64,000 bases of DNA, taken from the NCBI GenBank assembly GCA_964631345.1, contig CAZVWE010000001.1, positions 124,001 to 188,000 of the forward strand, given 5' to 3'. Source of the stretch: MGBC163016 sp964631345. GTDB taxonomy: Bacteria > Actinomycetota > Coriobacteriia > Coriobacteriales > Eggerthellaceae. Below the pieces are notes generated by a model. That model ran no database searches. It was not told where the DNA came from and worked only from the letters and a program-made list of their open reading frames with translations. Position 1 is the stretch's first letter. The number at the start of each line of letters is the position of its first letter. The position numbers and the translations under genes are program-made. This document shows, piece by piece, positions 62,571 through 64,000 of this stretch.

Positions 62571-64000
62571 TCAGCTGATGCCTTGATTCTTTAGGACGTC
62601 CTCACCAATAGCTTTACCCTTTTCAGCCTGTTTAGCCCATTCTGAAATATTCGGTGCCACTTCTCCTTCAGGCAGCCTCACAACGCCACCCTTAAATGTG
62701 GAATCTTCTTCTGTCTTTAAATTATCGAGATGCGGCTTTTCGCTGTCTATCTTCGCATTAGATTTTTTCTGTTTGCGCTTTTCTACCCAAGCAGCATGAT
62801 CGTTTTTAACTTCCGTCCATGAAAACGGTCTATCAAATGCGCCGCGTTTCCAAAATAGCCAAACACAAAGAACGATAGATGCAATTCCAACTTGCCAAGT
62901 GCCGACAAACAAGAACTCACATCCACCTATTAAGATTAGCGCACATACAGTAATCGCCCACATGGTTCTAAAGCGCATCACAAGTCCAATAGCGCAAATC
63001 ATCATCACCAATGAACTGACAACTAAAGGAATGCCAACCATAAGACTACTCATATCAATCCATGAGGTAAGCATCGTATAAGGAGTTAGTGCATCTGGGA
63101 AAAATACTGAGCTTATGTTCACAGCACCTATCAAAAAGACCAAAGTTCCCGATATCCATGCAATGTCTTTGTGCTTTTGCAGCTCGGTTGGCGACTTCTT
63201 TGACTTGAAGAATCCTGCTTGAGACAACATTACTGCGCCAATGCAGAACGGAATCCAAAACATAACTCCACGATAAACTAAAGCAATAGCAGCAGCAGTT
63301 GCAACTGAGCAACCATATGCGGTAAGGATTGCCGTAATCATAGCTTCAACGACCCCTACTCCTTGAGGAGTAGGGCTTAAAATTACCGATATAGCACCCA
63401 CCGCAAATGCTGCAACTAAAGCTTCAACCTGCTCAAACCCAAAGGCATATCCAATAGCAACAAGACAGGCCATGTTAAGGATTGCCGAAAGGGATGCATA
63501 GGCTAGCGTAATAAGTGTGCCTTTTGGATTTTTCGCAAGAAGGTTAGATGTAGCCACAAAAGAATGTGCCATATTGCGACCCCAACCAGGTTTCAAAGAC
63601 TTCTTAATAATCCCAATAATCTTGTTGAGAAGTTTCTCAAGTACCAAAAATACTCGATAGAGAAGCCTGGGCTTTAAGTGTCCTACAAAGAAAAGACTGG
63701 AAAGGATAACAAGTACACCTGCAAGCGCAAGTCCACCAATCAGAAACACCGTATTCATGTGACCTGATATCCACATGGTCAAAAAACCGATAACTGAAAT
63801 CACAAATACAGCTGCAAAATACCCAATCTGGGAAAGAATTGCTCCACCTGTAGACTGACCTGCATCGCAGCCTTCTCTGTGGGCGTCATCAATTATGAAA
63901 GCAACACCAGTTGCCCCGCTGAACAGACAAAACGTATTGATGAATACAAGCGAAAAAATAAGTATAACGTTATGCCAAAAACCAGTCCTATGTCCTACGG
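62571..64000 (-). CDS. UPF0104/lysylphosphatidylglycerol synthase-like membrane protein (5' truncated)
   Basis: The frame is open through the window edge, so the start lies outside. The 476 visible residues contain many membrane helices, the STGGAILSQIGYF stretch and the SVILSPTPQGVGVVEA motif typical of PF03706 (UPF0104, MprF/AglD flippase-like). A charged tail ends the protein. Such proteins move lipids across the membrane; the aminoacyl-transfer domain of MprF is not present in the visible part. Confidence 0.85.
   Translation of the reverse strand, partial: VGHRTGFWHNVILIFSLVFINTFCLFSGATGVAFIIDDAHREGCDAGQSTGGAILSQIGYFAAVFVISVIGFLTMWISGHMNTVFLIGGLALAGVLVILSSLFFVGHLKPRLLYRVFLVLEKLLNKIIGIIKKSLKPGWGRNMAHSFVATSNLLAKNPKGTLITLAYASLSAILNMACLVAIGYAFGFEQVEALVAAFAVGAISVILSPTPQGVGVVEAMITAILTAYGCSVATAAAIALVYRGVMFWIPFCIGAVMLSQAGFFKSKKSPTELQKHKDIAWISGTLVFLIGAVNISSVFFPDALTPYTMLTSWIDMSSLMVGIPLVVSSLVMMICAIGLVMRFRTMWAITVCALILIGGCEFLFVGTWQVGIASIVLCVWLFWKRGAFDRPFSWTEVKNDHAAWVEKRKQKKSNAKIDSEKPHLDNLKTEEDSTFKGGVVRLPEGEVAPNISEWAKQAEKGKAIGEDVLKNQGIS

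Noticed and set aside
1..64000. CRISPR arrays, insertion sequences, integrons
   Set aside because: No regular 25-40 base direct repeats with spacers, no transposase or integrase-like frames.

Overview
The window (about 42% GC by eye) reads as chromosome of an anaerobic actinobacterium of the class Coriobacteriia, most likely an Eggerthellaceae-type organism. Pointers are an actinobacterial-type integration host factor, a LuxR regulator fused to a large membrane domain, a cytoplasmic molybdopterin oxidoreductase flanked by MFS carriers, a PucR-type regulator, and a HACN-type LeuC. The placement is inferred from gene content only. Most genes lie on the minus strand. No prophage, insertion sequence or CRISPR array was seen.

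Layout. 1-9.1 kb: end of an ABC exporter, metNIQ methionine uptake, a small membrane protein, cysK, a drug-type MFS carrier and an OPT transporter. 9.3-16.8 kb: a ferritin-like/VIT1 protein, then an operon larE-larB-larC (nickel-pincer cofactor synthesis) coupled to a rhamnulose-phosphate aldolase homologue and a large membrane protein, then an EamA exporter divergent from a LysR gene. 17.9-25.4 kb: secreted cyclophilin, a NitT/TauT-type ABC transporter with a CDF metal exporter, flavodoxin lipoprotein, DJ-1, a degenerate peptide deformylase, thioredoxin and mIHF. 25.4-35.4 kb: an Fe-S protein, a MobB-MobA fusion, recR-ybaB-dnaX-dedA, SRP RNA, aspS and hisS. 35.6-44.5 kb: a NifX-like protein, leuCDB with tRNA-Leu just upstream, cell-wall proteins, polyprenyl synthase, Ppx/GppA and FtsB-like. 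44.6-50.3 kb: a ferrous-iron locus feoA-feoA-feoB with FeoB-associated protein, ABC-F and a DtxR regulator, with three copies of one operator-like 17-mer. 50.5-52 kb: small zinc-ribbon proteins and an SlyD-like isomerase. 52-62.1 kb: an accessory redox locus with a molybdopterin oxidoreductase, a two-cluster ferredoxin, a membrane LuxR regulator, two MFS carriers and a PucR-type regulator split by a frameshift. The window ends with tRNA-Pro and a truncated UPF0104 membrane protein.

The strongest candidates for something new are the redox locus with its interrupted PucR regulator, the lar-rhaD operon without larA, the repeated fur/DtxR-like boxes at feo, and a recurring habit of housekeeping proteins carrying short in-frame tandem repeats (LarC, LarE, DnaX) or low-complexity inserts and tails (DedA, ABC-F, LeuC).
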